Below are positions 46,760-58,724 of a stretch of 64,000 bases of DNA, one piece after another. The notes beneath the pieces are model-generated. The model searched no databases and was not told where the DNA came from. It worked only from the letters and a program-made list of their open reading frames with translations. Numbering within the stretch: the first letter of the stretch is position 1; each line of letters starts with the position of its first letter. The translations under genes were made by a program, and so were the position numbers. Origin of the DNA: Gerris lacustris (lineage: Eukaryota; Arthropoda; Insecta; Hemiptera; Gerridae). The stretch is from contig OX578282.1 in assembly GCA_951217055.1 (NCBI GenBank), positions 24,136,106-24,200,105 on the forward strand, given 5' to 3'.

Positions 46760-47346
46760 AGGGTCCGTAGGCAACCCTGTATAGTTTAAGTAGTACCCTA
46801 TTGATGGTGTTTTTTAAAATGCTAAAAAGCTTACTTTGAACTATCCTATGGGTCTGATATTCTCAAAACCCATAAACAAACTTATGATAAAGTATTTTTT
46901 TAAAAGTGGTATCTTTACTTTTGGTCGAAGAATGTTCAGGATTTTTTTTCAGATTTTTTGCACTTCACATAAGCGAGATAGAGGGGGGGGGGGACACGTT
47001 TCACACCCACTTCAAACTTGCCTATGCTCGCCCTATCGAAGTTATAACCAAAGAATTATATATTTTTGTAATCAGCTCAACGTACCCTTTCATATGATAC
47101 CCCTCACGGTGTCGAAAAAAAATAAAAAAATGTTAACCCTCAAGTTTTTTTACCCTAATTTTTTTTTTAAATATTTTTTTTAAGTCGCTATATTTTTAAA
47201 ATATGTGGGTAGGTACAAGACACATACATGCCAAATTTCAAAGTGATCGGACGAAAGGTGTAGCCGTGAGAGCAAGCGACAGGACGGACGGGCAGACACA
47301 CACAGGAAAATATAAGGGTCCTTGGTTTTGCCTACGGACCCTAAAA
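46760..47346. mobile_element. AGGGTCCGTAGG element, copy 2
   Basis: Short left end 'AGGGTCCGTAGGCAA' at 46760, long right arm ending 'TTTTGCCTACGGACCCT' at 47342 and matching 26340-26580 closely ('ACACATACATGCCAAATTTC', 'GGACGAAAGGTGTAGCCGTG'). Most of the left arm is lost, so open frames across the right arm (46836-47183, 47203-47451) are repeat read-through. Confidence 0.85.
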
Positions 47347-49854
47347 ATTCTAAATAAAGTCATCGAGACCTATTTCCATTTAACGTTACCAATTGCGGTT
47401 TATTTTTACAATATACTGATAAATATTGCTCTTCAAGTTTTCCACTCGTAATAAACGTTTCAACAAAGCTCAAATTTTCACTGTTCTTTATAATATTATT
47501 TTATCCTATCAGGATGCACTTTTCCTCTTCATCTTCCTACCTGATAATTATCCCGGTCTACTTCTACTTTTAGGTAGTCTTTTAGAGTTATTTTTGCCTC
47601 AGATTTCACCCCTTAACTTAACTTCTTTAACTTCTTTCCGAGCTAAAGTTCGGCGACATAATATAATTTATTAAGCACTTCTTTACTCTTAACTTAGCGT
47701 CCGTCCCATTTCTTTCTTTCAGCAGTTTTATACACGTTTTTCCCATTTATTTTCTAACTTCCTGATAATTTTTCAGCCTAATTCTCACTTCTTTTTAGGC
47801 TTATCTAATTTAAGTTCAAGAATTGTAATGCCTTTTCAGAAGTAAAATCTTGGCCATGGTACTTCTTGTTACTCCAATAACAGTATTTTTTCCAGGGCCA
47901 GCTCCATGAAGTTAAATTTATCGCGTCAAAGTAATGAATTGATATTGCGTGAAGGAAGAACGCGAAGTTGGAAACATCGTTAAAAGTAAAAATGTCGAGA
48001 GACCTAAAAAAATAAAACTTTTTTAACAAACACATTTTCCCTTCTGTTATTTATTAACGCCAATCTTAAGACAAGAAAACTTTTCTTGCGATTAGACTAG
48101 TTAACTTCAGGAGGTAATGAACTAAGGTTTTTCTTTTATTTTTGCTTTCATTCTTCCTCTACTTTCTTTTAAGATTTCATTTATTGAGATGTAGTATAAA
48201 ACTTCTGACTCGATGCGAAGTCAAATAAGTTCCGCTTGAATCAGTTAGACCCAACGTGAAACAGTAAGCTTATTGCTGTCGTTTGTCTCATGGATATATA
48301 AAAAAAGAAATAATTGTTTTCAGCAGCACAAAAGAATCTGGCTTCTTGAAAGAATATGGGTGAAATAGGAAACATAATGTACGGGTGAGTAATTCCCTTT
48401 AAAAAAAGCGAGTAATCACTGAGCTTACAGTCAAATAGCGTGTAAACGGCGCTCCCATTCTAAAATAGCTACCGATTGCAGTCATAGCACCTATATAAAG
48501 AATAGACCGGGTGAACTAACAAATTTTCCACTCTTCAGTGAAGAATATATGTACGAGAATATGCCTTTATATACGTTTTTATTCAACTGTCATTTTCCCG
48601 TCCGCCTTTTATGTAAACGTTTTGTTTGTTTGTTTATTGTTTTGGATGGCCAAACTTTATAATCAACTGTTTGGCCCTCTTCCCTTCTGAAATGTTGACA
48701 AATCGTTTATCTCTGGTAAAAATATAATAAAATAAAAGAGCAACAGACTTTGTGGCGTAAACCAAAAAACGTAATGGCCCTTACCATCTAGCTGATTAAA
48801 TATTTCTCTTATATTTCATTCATTTATTCCCTGACCACATCAAATGCCTTGAGATCGGCAAGGTTTTCATCCACTTAAGTTCAAGTTTTCAACATTGTCT
48901 TTATTTCATAAGAGTACTAAATACCAAGTACACAATGAACTAAAATATAAAAAAGTGTTTTTACTTCACCAAAATTGTAATGGTGCAATCGATTATGACA
49001 AATTATACGTTTTAAGACCTTACATTTTCTAAGATAATCACGTGCAAGATAGATAATGGGGAATACCGGAATATGAACAAATATTAGTGGAGAAGGATGA
49101 TACTACACTGTAAAGATTGCTATGAGACAATAACAATCCCAAGAAACGTTTTTCTTTGTTCTCTCGGAGTGGCCATGATTTTTCGTTCTTGTTTTTTTTT
49201 TTGTTTTTTTGTATTCCAGGATTAGATAGCCGTATACCACTTACAATATGTCATATGATTTATGGCTAACAGCATAGAACATTGTAAAATTGATTGTATA
49301 CATACATTGTAAAATCTTTTTTTTTTTTTTTTTTTAAATTTAAAGAAAAACTCTAAATGGCACGTTTTGAGTCCTTAATTGCTATTTTCTTAATGTTGAT
49401 TTGAGTAGTTGTCTTTTTTCACGCTTATGACCGAATTTTTTACTCCTGCAGCGGCCATCTACATCGTTAATATGTTTATCCTAAAGAAAACCACACTCGG
49501 AGTGAGGAATTCTGTGGCTTCCAGTAGGCCTCATCTTTTTATTTAGAAGTACATGATCAATATTTTTGGTTAACTTGAGGTATCTTATACATTCATTTGG
49601 TTGAACAAAGGAATCTTTAACAAACACATACACAACCACTCAGTACTATCAATGTTTTACAAATTATTCTAATAATTTTAATTAAAAATGTAAAGATCAA
49701 AAAAGACATTATTCTTTAGTTAGAAAATTGGTGAAATTAAGTTTCTTATTTCCCTACCCAAACATAAAAATTGCAAGTCAAAGGACAAGAAGATTAATTT
49801 CAACTAATAGAAGTATCCTTAAAATTATCAAAGAAGAACGAAATGTTATAATAG

Positions 49855-49856
<2 letters not shown>
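47347..49856. other. Intron 2, nothing recognised
   Basis: About 2.5 kb of AT-rich DNA with no repeat shared with the rest of the window and no supported gene. Pyrimidine-rich on the plus strand at 47510-47810. Confidence 0.45.

Positions 49857-49904
<48 letters not shown>
49857..49904. repeat. Poly(A) run of about 48
   Basis: Pure A run preceded by 'AATGTTATAATAGATA'. It could be the tail of an unrecognised retroposed sequence on the plus strand; no matching body is evident. Confidence 0.9.
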
Positions 49905-49906
<2 letters not shown>

Positions 49907-50242
49907 ATCGTCCAAAAGACGCACCCATCAAATCGTAAAGTTTTTAGAAGCATTAAAGAGGAGACCAGGATCCTACATGAGCCGTTGTGCCTTGAAGTAA
50001 ATAAGTGATAAACTGGCAACCCAATTATTATTTGGTGGATAATTCAAATTACACAAAAAACAAACTTGCTTTAACAAACTAATCTTAAAAGTACACCAAT
50101 TGTTGTTAATAGAATTCGATGTTTGAAATTTATAATTAAACATTTGAAAGTATTCTTAGAACGAACTGAGATAGCCAGTGCCAGTAATATTTAGTTATTT
50201 TTCAATGAAATTAATTAGGTACATTAATTTGGTTTTTTTCAG

Positions 50243-50645
50243 GGGTAGCGCAAGCTGTAAGTAGAAGCCTAGTAGCTAGCGACGCAGAGGTGGTCGAGTC
50301 AAGAGTAGTGGGGGTCAATGCAACCACAGGACTAGTTGAGTCAAGCGCTGTGTGGAGGAAGGTGAGAGGAGACTCTAGGGTTCCCAGATTAGACGAAGTA
50401 TCTGATAAGCCACCCCCAGGAGTTCCAGGGTACTCACCACCGGGCGATCCACATCCCGCCCCGGCCGAGTTGCCTCCTGGAATAGAGCTGCCACCTGAAG
50501 TACCCTGGTATCCCGAAGGAGGACAGTTTGCACCCCATGTTGCACCGGCAGCACGTGGTCTCTGGACTTATCCATATTACTCGTGTCAGGCGAAATCCTG
50601 GCTACTGTCTTACACAGTCACTATACCGAACTCTTCCAACCAGTT
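50243..50645 (+). CDS. GPR158-like receptor, exon 3 (ectodomain, Cache region)
   Basis: Acceptor TTTTTTTCAG at 50242, entry phase 1, exit phase 2 at GTAAGT (50646). It reads GVAQAVSRSLVASDAEVVES, an N-glycosylation site in GVNATTG, then a Pro-rich linker (SDKPPPGVPGYSPPGDPHP and more), then GLWTYPYYSCQAKSWLLSYT and VTIPNSSNQ. The W.YPY ... W..SYTV.IP pattern is what a Cache-type extracellular sensor shows, as in GPR158/GPR179. A second glycosylation site is PNSSN. Codons are GC-richer than the surrounding intron. The Pro-rich insert may be insect-specific; I have no alignment to prove it. Confidence 0.9.
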
Positions 50646-51506
50646 GTAAGTATATATATATATTTTAACTACTAGATACTATCTTTAAAATGGTAATTTA
50701 CCTATACTTCTTAATGAATATTTTAATAACAATAAAGAAGAAGTATTGCGTTCTTTTGATAAAAGTTCATTAGAACAATGGATATCTCTCAAATTGCATT
50801 ATCAGGATATAAATTTTACAATCCTTGGTTATCGTGTGAAATCTAATCTTCCCCTACTGGGAGAATCTTTGAAGAGTTGAGCATGGGGGTAATAACTAAA
50901 ATCAACAATAACAAGATAAACTAATGCCAGGAAAAAATAACCATAAAGAACTTCGAATTAACATCCATCAATTAAAGCGAAATATTAAACTTCAAACCTC
51001 CGTGATGAAATTATTATCCTCTAAAATAAAAAAAAAACTATTTAACTTATTGCTAAAATTATTGCTCAAGAAGAAAAAAACAAATGAATAGGCAAAGAAT
51101 AAATACATTAAATATACTACAAGGAAAATCAAGAATATTACAGGTTATTATTACAATGCGTTGAAGCCTAAAATCGCCAAGGATTCAAATGACATGATAA
51201 TATCGTATTATCTTTTTTTTACATAAACTGAGTTTTCTAACCTTGTTTATAACCTAATAATTTATATACTTACCGAAAAAAATTAATATTTCGACTTAAT
51301 CATAACTGTATTTTTGCAATTAGGGAATAAAAAGAGATTAATTAATATAAGCATTACAATATTAGACCTTTGTAAGTAAATGGGTCGTCTACAGTAAATG
51401 TACCTGTTTTAGAGATTTATTTTATTAATATTTTAAATAAAAAGAGGGTGATATTACAAATTATTTTTAAATTTGACTATTTGGTAAATAATTGGTTTTG
51501 TTTCAG
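50646..51506. other. Intron 3 (861 bp)
   Basis: GT-AG intron with a good pyrimidine tract (TTTTGTTTCAG). It is AT-rich and free of recognisable repeats, in contrast to the three long introns. Confidence 0.85.
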
Positions 51507-51633
51507 ATTGAAAGGATTCCTTAGTTTTGACATAGACATATCTAGACTTGAAGTTAACCAATGTGATGCTTCCCTAAATCCACGACAAATTAAAGCATTC
51601 CTGGGAAGTCACAAATGTCATAATACTACACAG
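51507..51633 (+). CDS. GPR158-like receptor, exon 4 (end of Cache region)
   Basis: Entry phase 2 completes a Leu codon with exon 3; exit phase 0 at GTAAAT. Reads LLKGFLSFDIDISRLEVNQC, then DASLNPRQIKAFLGSHKC and HNTTQ. 'G.LSFDIDIS.LE.NQCD' continues directly from SYTVTIP of exon 3 and is the closing strand of the Cache fold (Y..PI ... G....DI.L pattern). Two cysteines (NQCD, HKCH) and a third glycosylation site (NTT) are extracellular features. It joins in frame to the Cys-rich exon 5. Confidence 0.9.
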
Positions 51634-51689
51634 GTAAATCTCAACACAATTATTCATGACAATATATTATATAGACTGTCAATTAGTGT
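51634..51689. other. Start of intron 4
   Basis: Donor GTAAAT. Intron 4 runs to 63270 (about 11.6 kb). Confidence 0.7.
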
Positions 51690-52160
51690 GGCACAGAGCT
51701 TTCTCACCTTATTGTGATCCCATTGGGAAATAAATGTTTAGTTAATTGTACCTGTTTCGATTTTCAGTGGGGTCACATTTATTTTTTATTCAATATTAAA
51801 TATGCGTAAAGGACTGAAATTAATATAGGACCATCTGAAGGATACTTTCGAAAATCGGATTAAAGATAAAATCGTAAACAAAACAAGTTTGGGTTCATGC
51901 TGATACTAGCAATGGAAGAAAAAGGTTTAAATATGGGACCAACAGAGGGCTAATAATAAACTACTATCAAAATTCATAAAAATCGGACGAGTAGTTTTTA
52001 AAATAGATTGGTTCGCAAAAGTTATGAACAACAGACAGACCCGAGACCACAAATGTTTCTTGATGTCTGAAAATATATTCTGTCAAGGAAATTTTTAAAA
52101 GAAATTGTTCTTCAGAATGATCACAATACTGGTTACTGTTGGAAAGCTCGGAAGCAAAAT
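51690..52160. repeat. Family B, partial copy
   Basis: 'AGTGTGGCACAGAGCTTTCT' at the left matches text beside the B copies at 21610 and 27727. The right part has 'AAAAATCGGACGAGTAGTTTTT', 'TTGGTTCGCAAAAG', 'GATGTCTGAAAATAT' and 'AGAATGATCACAATACTGG', ending 'GAAAGCTCGGAAGCAAAATG', the same order as 22060-22270. Confidence 0.7.
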
Positions 52161-53280
52161 GTATCATAGTTTAGGCTATACCACACATTTTTAACCGTAA
52201 ATCTCTACTTTTTTGTAATATAAGTTACAGGAATGATGCCTGCTAAAGCAGCTATATCACTCTACACACCTGCTGTATAATGTGATCATAAATCTTTACC
52301 AGATGAGTAGGTGGGTTAGAACATTCGTCATAAACTATAAAATCACTAAATAGCCCAATAAATTGAATGATAAAATGTGGAGTGGATGATCAAGAGAGCA
52401 ATGCGAACAATTGAAAGTAACTTCAAATTCATTACATTGTAACTTTAGTACTTTGTACTAAAGTCTGCAAGAGCTTTGTAAGGATTATCGGGAAAATCAA
52501 TCGAAAACAATAAATTAGGCGCTTAAGCATATAACAATGGCCTTAAATATCTAAATTGGAAAAATATGTGTGGTGGCACGGGGCGCGGTAGGAACGAAGT
52601 TCATTACGCTTTTCATTAAATTAAATTATAAAATCGCACTGCTAAGTGTACAATGCTAACTACGTATTCATGGGCGGATGTAAAAAAGATACAAAATTAC
52701 AAGTAATTTGGACATAAAAAATATACATGAAGGTTCTATGGCTCAAGATTTTATAGGTAAAGCAAACTTTTAAATGGCCACCATTTTGAAACGGTTGGGT
52801 AGATTATGCTGCTTATTGAACTCGTCCTTTTGATAAATTGCCTCTGGTTCTTTGTGTGTACTGAAAGCACATCCTTGACAATTTTATTTTAATTGTAAAT
52901 AAATATATTAATTTAAAATAAGTTATTTCAATAAAAAAAAAAACAATCCATTTTAATCAAATGAAACCATAAAAGTCACATTTCAGGTTAAAATCCAGTT
53001 TGCAAGCAAATTCGAAGTATCACAATTAAAAATATGTACATGGGGACAAAAGATACTGGAGAATCAGGATTGTAACAACAAGAAATGTACATGAAAAAGT
53101 TTGAAAGAGCTTTTTTAATCACCGAACCAACTCTTTTAAATACTCGATTCAAGTCAAGTAATAATCGTTGTATTAAAATTGAGTTTAAATTTCTTGACAA
53201 TAAAAAACAATCTCTTGACTATTATTACCTCAGATTATTATTATTATTAGGTACACTGTTTTATTACCAATGGTACCTAT
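52161..53280. other. Intron 4, nothing recognised
   Basis: AT-rich. Short opposed frames at 52988-53282 have no domain. Confidence 0.4.
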
Positions 53281-53855
53281 AGTCCAGGAGATAGCGTGCA
53301 AAAAAGTGTCTGACTAACATCAAGCTAGAATTTTGTATACAAGCCAATCTTTTAGCGCCTTTTAAGAATATGTGGTCGGCTAAGTTCGTCTGCGGGACAT
53401 AGCTTGGCAATAGGCATTTGAAAAAAACAAACCGGTGGAGAGTGGCCATGTCTCACCAATTATGGTGGACAATTTGATTTTCATGATCCTTAGTACAGAA
53501 TTAGTTAGTAGACCGAAAATCAAGTTGATGTTAGTTTCTCCCTTGACAGGTAACCACGTTGATTTTTAGTAATATTTGAATAACTAACCTATCAAGTGTG
53601 AAAATAACATCCACTTGATTTTTGGTTTACTAACTAATTCTGTACTCAGGATCATGAAAATCACATTGTCTACCATAATTGGTGGAGATGGCCGCTCTCC
53701 ACCGGTTTGTTTTTTTCAAATGCCTATTGCCAAGCTATGTCCCGCAGACGAACTTAGCCGACAACATATTCTTAAAAGGCGCTAAAAGATTGACTTGTAT
53801 ACAAACTTCTAGCTTGATGTTAGTCAGACACTTTTTTGCACGCTATCTCCTGGAC
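53281..53855. mobile_element. Fold-back family A, complete reference copy
   Basis: 575 bp. It begins 'AGTCCAGGAGATAGCGTGCA' and ends with its complement. Arms of about 260 bp mirror each other almost throughout ('GTCTGACTAACATCAAGCTA', 'AATATGTGGTCGGCTAAGTT', 'GGCAATAGGCATTTGAAAAA', 'CATGATCCT.AGTAC', 'AAAATCAAGTTGATGTTAG'), leaving a centre of about 50 bp. A 60-70 codon frame without stops is present in both arms. No clear target-site duplication: flanks read TGGTACCTAT and ACTACCAAAA. Confidence 0.92.
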
Positions 53856-54731
53856 TACTACCAAAATAGTGTAAATATTGTTTTTAACATTTTGTAAAAG
53901 TTTGTATGTAAAAAGGTTGTACGGCAAAAACACTATTTAACACTATTACATACACTGATAATTCTTCTGTTATAATTAAACCATTATACTTTCATTTTTC
54001 ATGCAATCTGATTTGGTTGACATGCCGTGCTAAGAGGGTAATCATTTAGTCTCGTAAAATTGTAAAGTGTCAATAATGCTCATTAGATAGAATGAAAGTC
54101 AGATTAGCTGCCCCCCCCCCCCCCCCCCCCCCCCGTATACATAAAATTATCAATTAAAATGCAGTATAAAATTTCTTTACAAAGAATGGTTATTAATTTT
54201 GAAATAGAGAAAGATGTATCTTTACTTATAGAAACTTTAGTTTGCAAAGCCGCTTATTACCTACTATTACTTACTATTAAAGCAAAAAAAAAGGATGTAT
54301 ACCTAAAAGAAGAAGAAAGAAATTGTTTAACTCATTTTTTAAAGAGTATTCGTGTTATTTTTTTATCCAAAGATCAGAGGACCCTAAATGTAGCATTTAA
54401 ATTCAGCCTGTATTAAAAATCTTGGGAGCCTTCGGCTCTACAATGAACTAAAGATCCATTCACATTTCCATACAGATTTAAATTCACGCAATAGTAGTCT
54501 TTGTTAAACTCTTACAATTGCTTTTTTTCCTAAAGAGAAACATTCAAAAATAAACTCGAAAGGGCAAAAGGTAACATTGAAGGGACCAAAGCCAATAACC
54601 TAATCTTATAAGGGCGGGTGGAAAACCTAAATCGTAAGAGGAAGACCACAAATTCTTAGCATGGGTAGAATTTTGAATCCTTTAGAGATATAGGCCAATT
54701 AAGCTTCATTTTAGCTTTTTGCTATTCAAAA
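53856..54731. other. Intron 4, with a 24-base C-run at 54111-54134
   Basis: The plus-strand 85-codon frame at 54159-54416 has no recognised domain and is AT-biased, so I do not call it. The C homopolymer is unusual in such AT-rich DNA. Confidence 0.5.
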
Positions 54732-54822
54732 AAGCAATATACTGCAGTAGCAACATTTCTAAACAGATACCACAATTTTTTTTCATATCATCATATTTAA
54801 AAAAATAAAAAACAGTTGGGTT
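54732..54822 (+). repeat. 91-bp direct repeat, copy 1
   Basis: From 'AAGCAATATACTGCAGTAGC' to 'AAAAACAGTTGGGTT'. Copy 2 at 55621-55711 differs by about one base in 91. Outside, the flanks do not match. Confidence 0.9.
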
Positions 54823-55620
54823 GGATATGGCAGATATACCTCAATTTCTTCTGTACATATTTAAAAATAAATAATAATAAAGGTTTGTGTGACAGGAATT
54901 TTTAATAAGCTATTTAACAAAGAATTAAACCCATAATTAGTCTCAATTTTTAATTAAAAGTTAATTATTAAAATCAGCATGATTAAGAATTGCGTAGAAC
55001 ATGTGGCACAGGTAAAAGATACAATATTATCTAAAAAGATATTGAGCGGAACTCATAAGACGTAGAGGGCGTGGGGGACCATGATCTAGGTAGTTGAATG
55101 GAATAGAGAAAGATATATACGAAAAACGACACATGAATAGGAAAACATTAGTACAGGATAGGAATAACTGAGGGAAAATCGTGTATGAGGCCAAAGGTCA
55201 CAATGAACTGCAGAGCTCCCCAAGAAAAACTTGCTCAAGTAAAAAAAAAGGATATACACAAGTGGAAAAAAAATTCTTTGTATGTAGCAATTTGCTTTAA
55301 AATCACGGACACCTTTTTCAAAGACCCTGTATATGCGCTCTTTTGGATACATAATATATTTATATGAATAAATAATTAATACATATATAATATATCTATT
55401 ATATTGGATGTATAAAAATAATTATTCAATTTATCGGCTAATCTTAAGGAGATGATTTATACATTAGAATTAGAGAGTTAATAACCCTTTGTCAAAACAA
55501 TACATTTGAGTGAGTTCCCGAACGCTTTTCTACTATCAGGCTCTTGTTCTTCAGTTTTGCCAATTTATCTATTGCATTTGAAACATAACATAATCATTCT
55601 ATATTATTAAATATATATAA
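54823..55620. other. Spacer between the 91-bp repeats
   Basis: About 800 bp of AT-rich sequence. Opposed short frames at 55086-55367 have no domain. Confidence 0.45.
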
Positions 55621-55711
55621 AAGCAATATACTGCAGTAGCAACATTTCTAAACAGATACCACATTTTTTTTTCATATCATCATATTTAAAAAAATAAAAA
55701 ACAGTTGGGTT
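55621..55711 (+). repeat. 91-bp direct repeat, copy 2
   Basis: Nearly identical to 54732-54822; immediately followed by the family F array. Confidence 0.9.
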
Positions 55712-55714
55712 TAC

Positions 55715-56535
55715 AGTAGTATATTTGGATTCTACAATGGAAAATAATAAAATTTTACTTGTAACTATTTTTTCTATCTCCAATATTTTGCCCCCTACAG
55801 GGGGGCAAAGATAGCAAAATAACCCTTCCAAATAGTAAAAAAATAACACTTAGATCGTTATAAAATCTAAACGGTTTGAAATAAAGTAATGAAACTTAGG
55901 GGATCTGCACCATGTAAAGGGAAGTGTGTAATCATCCACTCGCATACTAGGGTCAACCACCATTTTGCCCCCAGGCGCTGTAATCTACCATTTTTATACC
56001 TTAGCCACCCTATAGGGGGCAAAAAAAAAAAAAAGTTAGAAGTAAAATATTTTTATTTTTTACCGTAGAATCTAAATCTGCTACCAAAAATATACATTCC
56101 AGGTTAAAATTTTGATGTTAGGTGGTCTGGGGGCAAAATGGGTGGTTGCCCCTAATGCGCGATTGCATAAAAACAAACTTCCCTTTACATGGTACGGATC
56201 CCCTAAGTTTCATTAATTTATCTCCAACCGTTTAGATTTTACAACGTATGATAGTAAGGGTTATTTTGCTATCTTTGCCCCCCTATAGGGGGCAAAATAT
56301 TGGAAATATAAAAAAAAGTTTCAACTAAAATTTTATTATTTTTCACTGCAGAATCCAAATATGCTATCGAAAATATACACTCCAATTTGAAATTTTGAAG
56401 TTGGGTGGCCTGGAGGCAAAGTGGGTAGAAGAAACAAACTTCCTTTTGCATGGTAGAGATCCCCCAAGTTTCATTCATTTATCTCAAACCGTTCAAAAGT
56501 TAAGAGGGGGGGGGAGACTTTTGGACCACCCTGTA
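55715..56535. mobile_element. Family F array: one inverted and two direct units
   Basis: Unit 1 (55715-55990) reads as the inverse of unit 2 (about 55990-56290), and unit 3 (about 56290-56535) repeats unit 2 in direct orientation. Landmarks: the palindromic 'GCCCCCTATAGGGGGC' at junctions (near 55790, 56010, 56280), 'CCCTTTACATGGTACGGATC', 'CTAAGTTTCATTAATTTATC', 'ATATACACTCCAATTTGAAA'. The right end is 'GACTTTTGGACCACCCTG', matching the start of the 43396 copy. Confidence 0.82.
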
Positions 56536-57263
56536 TATATATATGTATATAAACATTAAGTTTATGAACACCTTCTCATATTTTTTATGACAATTTTTGT
56601 GTTGATGGATATTGTAGGTGTGAGTAATAATACAATTTACTCTATATTGTTAAGAAACGTTTCGTCCCTCTCTAAGGTCAACTTCATATTGTTATTTCTG
56701 CTTTTAAATGATTTAGTTTAAGAGATGAATGATCTCACTGAACAATACTACATATCTTAGACATATTAGACATAGTAAATAAGAGAATGTTTAAAATTAG
56801 ACTTTTTAATTTATTGTACATGGTAAATATTTTGTATTAATTATTATTTATTAATGAACCAGGTACCATATATCATGATGTTATTTTTAAAAAAAATGTT
56901 TTTAAAAAATCACTTTGTAAATTATTTGACGCTCTCACATAAAGCTATTTAAAAAAAAAAAAAAATACATATCACAAGATGAATGATTTTATAAGTAAGT
57001 AAACAGTTAATTTTCTATAATACTCTATATTACTGTTATTAGCGGACGAGGATGAACTATAGATATTATATAAGTATCATCGTTAAACTAAAGGATAATT
57101 AAGATGTAATAATGGAAATGTTAATTAATAAACAATGTTTGGTTTGTTGCAGCAAATCAAGACTGAAGATAACTTATAGAGAGTACAATATAATTATAAT
57201 ACAATATTTCGTAAATTTTAATATTAGTCTCACCTACAATATCCACAACACATAAATTGGGCT
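56536..57263. other. Intron 4, nothing recognised
   Basis: AT-rich. No gene or repeat boundary. Confidence 0.4.
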
Positions 57264-57480
57264 AAATCGGATTGTACGTGCCCTGGAAATTTCTTCGAGT
57301 TGGACCTCTACCTGGTTTATACACAGGAGGGTTGTTTTCCTTCAGAAAATTAGCGGAGCACCGCGAAGCGGTGCGGAGCGGCTATACAAAAATTCAAGGG
57401 TACACAAAATTAAGGTTTTTAATATAATATGCGAGATTTTATCACCTAACCTCAAAGTAGGGGCACGTACAATCCGATTT
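57264..57480. mobile_element. MITE family G, copy 1
   Basis: 'AAATCGGATTGTACGTGCC' at the left is mirrored by 'GGCACGTACAATCCGATTT'. Internal 'CCGCGAAGCGGTGCGGAGCGG' is a small GC-rich hairpin. Copy 2 at 60844-61025 holds the same interior in opposite orientation. Confidence 0.9.
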
Positions 57481-57734
57481 TACCCATAAATTGTTATAAA
57501 AGAAGTTTTGTAAACAAACCAGTTCAGTGAGTAAGGTACTAAACTGTTCGCTACTGTCGAGCCAGGAAGAGCACGAATCCGTGCGTCATTCATTTCTCAC
57601 CAATCCACAATCATAGATGAGACTATGCGAGTCATTGCAAATTAGGTAGAACTATAGAGCATGTCGCCCCTGCCGACTATTAGTCTTAAGGGGTATCGTC
57701 CCTTCTATTTACTGAAAAGTGTTTTCTTCTTGTA
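57481..57734. other. Intron 4 spacer
   Basis: Short unique-looking spacer between two MITEs. Confidence 0.4.
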
Positions 57735-58268
57735 AGGCCCGTTTACACGGTGATAGTTCTTCCACGATAGAACTATCATGTCAGTCTACTGAGTCTACGT
57801 CATACAACTATCGCCGAGGTGTGCAGTCTACACGGTGAGAGTTAAAATACGTCAAAACTTGTTGACTTGCACTCAATGTTACATCCACATCCTACATTTT
57901 TGACTTGGATACGGAAATAAAGCATTAAATATATTATAATGTGAAATTATAATACATACACAGCAAAAGAAATATTCATATTGTCAAAAAAAAAAAATCT
58001 GATATCTAATGTGAAGCAAGCTATCACATGATAAAAAAGTATAAGCCAATCAGCATCCAGTATCTAGCGTGGTAGTTCATTAAATCTGCCGCATGAGTAC
58101 TCTGACTGCTGTGATAGAACACTCAACTATCTCGTCAGACGAGATAGTGAGATGGCAGATAGTTCTATCACGACAAAATCTATCACGTAGTCTACACGGT
58201 GATAGTTGGAGCGATAGTTGCTGTCGTGCAACTATCGCGCCAACTATCACCGTGTAAACGGGCCTTTA
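57735..58268. mobile_element. MITE with TAAGGCCCGTTTACACGG ends
   Basis: About 534 bp. 'AAGGCCCGTTTACACGGTGA' then 'TAGTT' is mirrored at the right end. Both sides carry repeated ACTATC/GATAGT words, 'AGTCTACACGGTGA' and 'GATAGAACTATC'. The middle is AT-rich and non-coding. The end sequence resembles that of the 45503 MITE only in the GGCC core. Confidence 0.9.
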
Positions 58269-58687
58269 GTCTAAGGCATATTATCACTTTTATACACTGG
58301 AGAGATAACATTTCTGTCTAAATAAATTTTGGACAAAGAAACATCTCTTTTGAGGTGACGCTTTTATAGAAAGGGCCACAAGTAGTCTAGTTCAGACGAA
58401 AAGAAAAACCACTCATAATTTATACAAATATTATATACACACCGTATTTTTTATACAAAACAAGGCTAAACTCGGCAATAGCCCTCCCCTTCCGTGTAAT
58501 CGATGTATTTCGAAATCGTACAGTTGGCTATTATGTGTATCTAATATTTATACATGTATGGTTTGTTCATATAGGAAAGTTGATATCCCTTTGTCAAAAA
58601 ATACGTTGGAGTGAGAAGGGGTCCGCTATTGCCGAGTTTTACCCAAAACAACATATAACTTAAGGAATGATTCCCTTAGGTATAAAC

Positions 58688-58724
<37 letters not shown>

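Noticed and set aside
46836..47451. Three plus-strand frames of 63-115 codons
   Set aside because: They lie in the right arm of the AGGGTCC element and its flank; the arm is repetitive.
54159..54416. 85-codon plus-strand frame
   Set aside because: No domain, AT-biased composition, no splice support, intronic.
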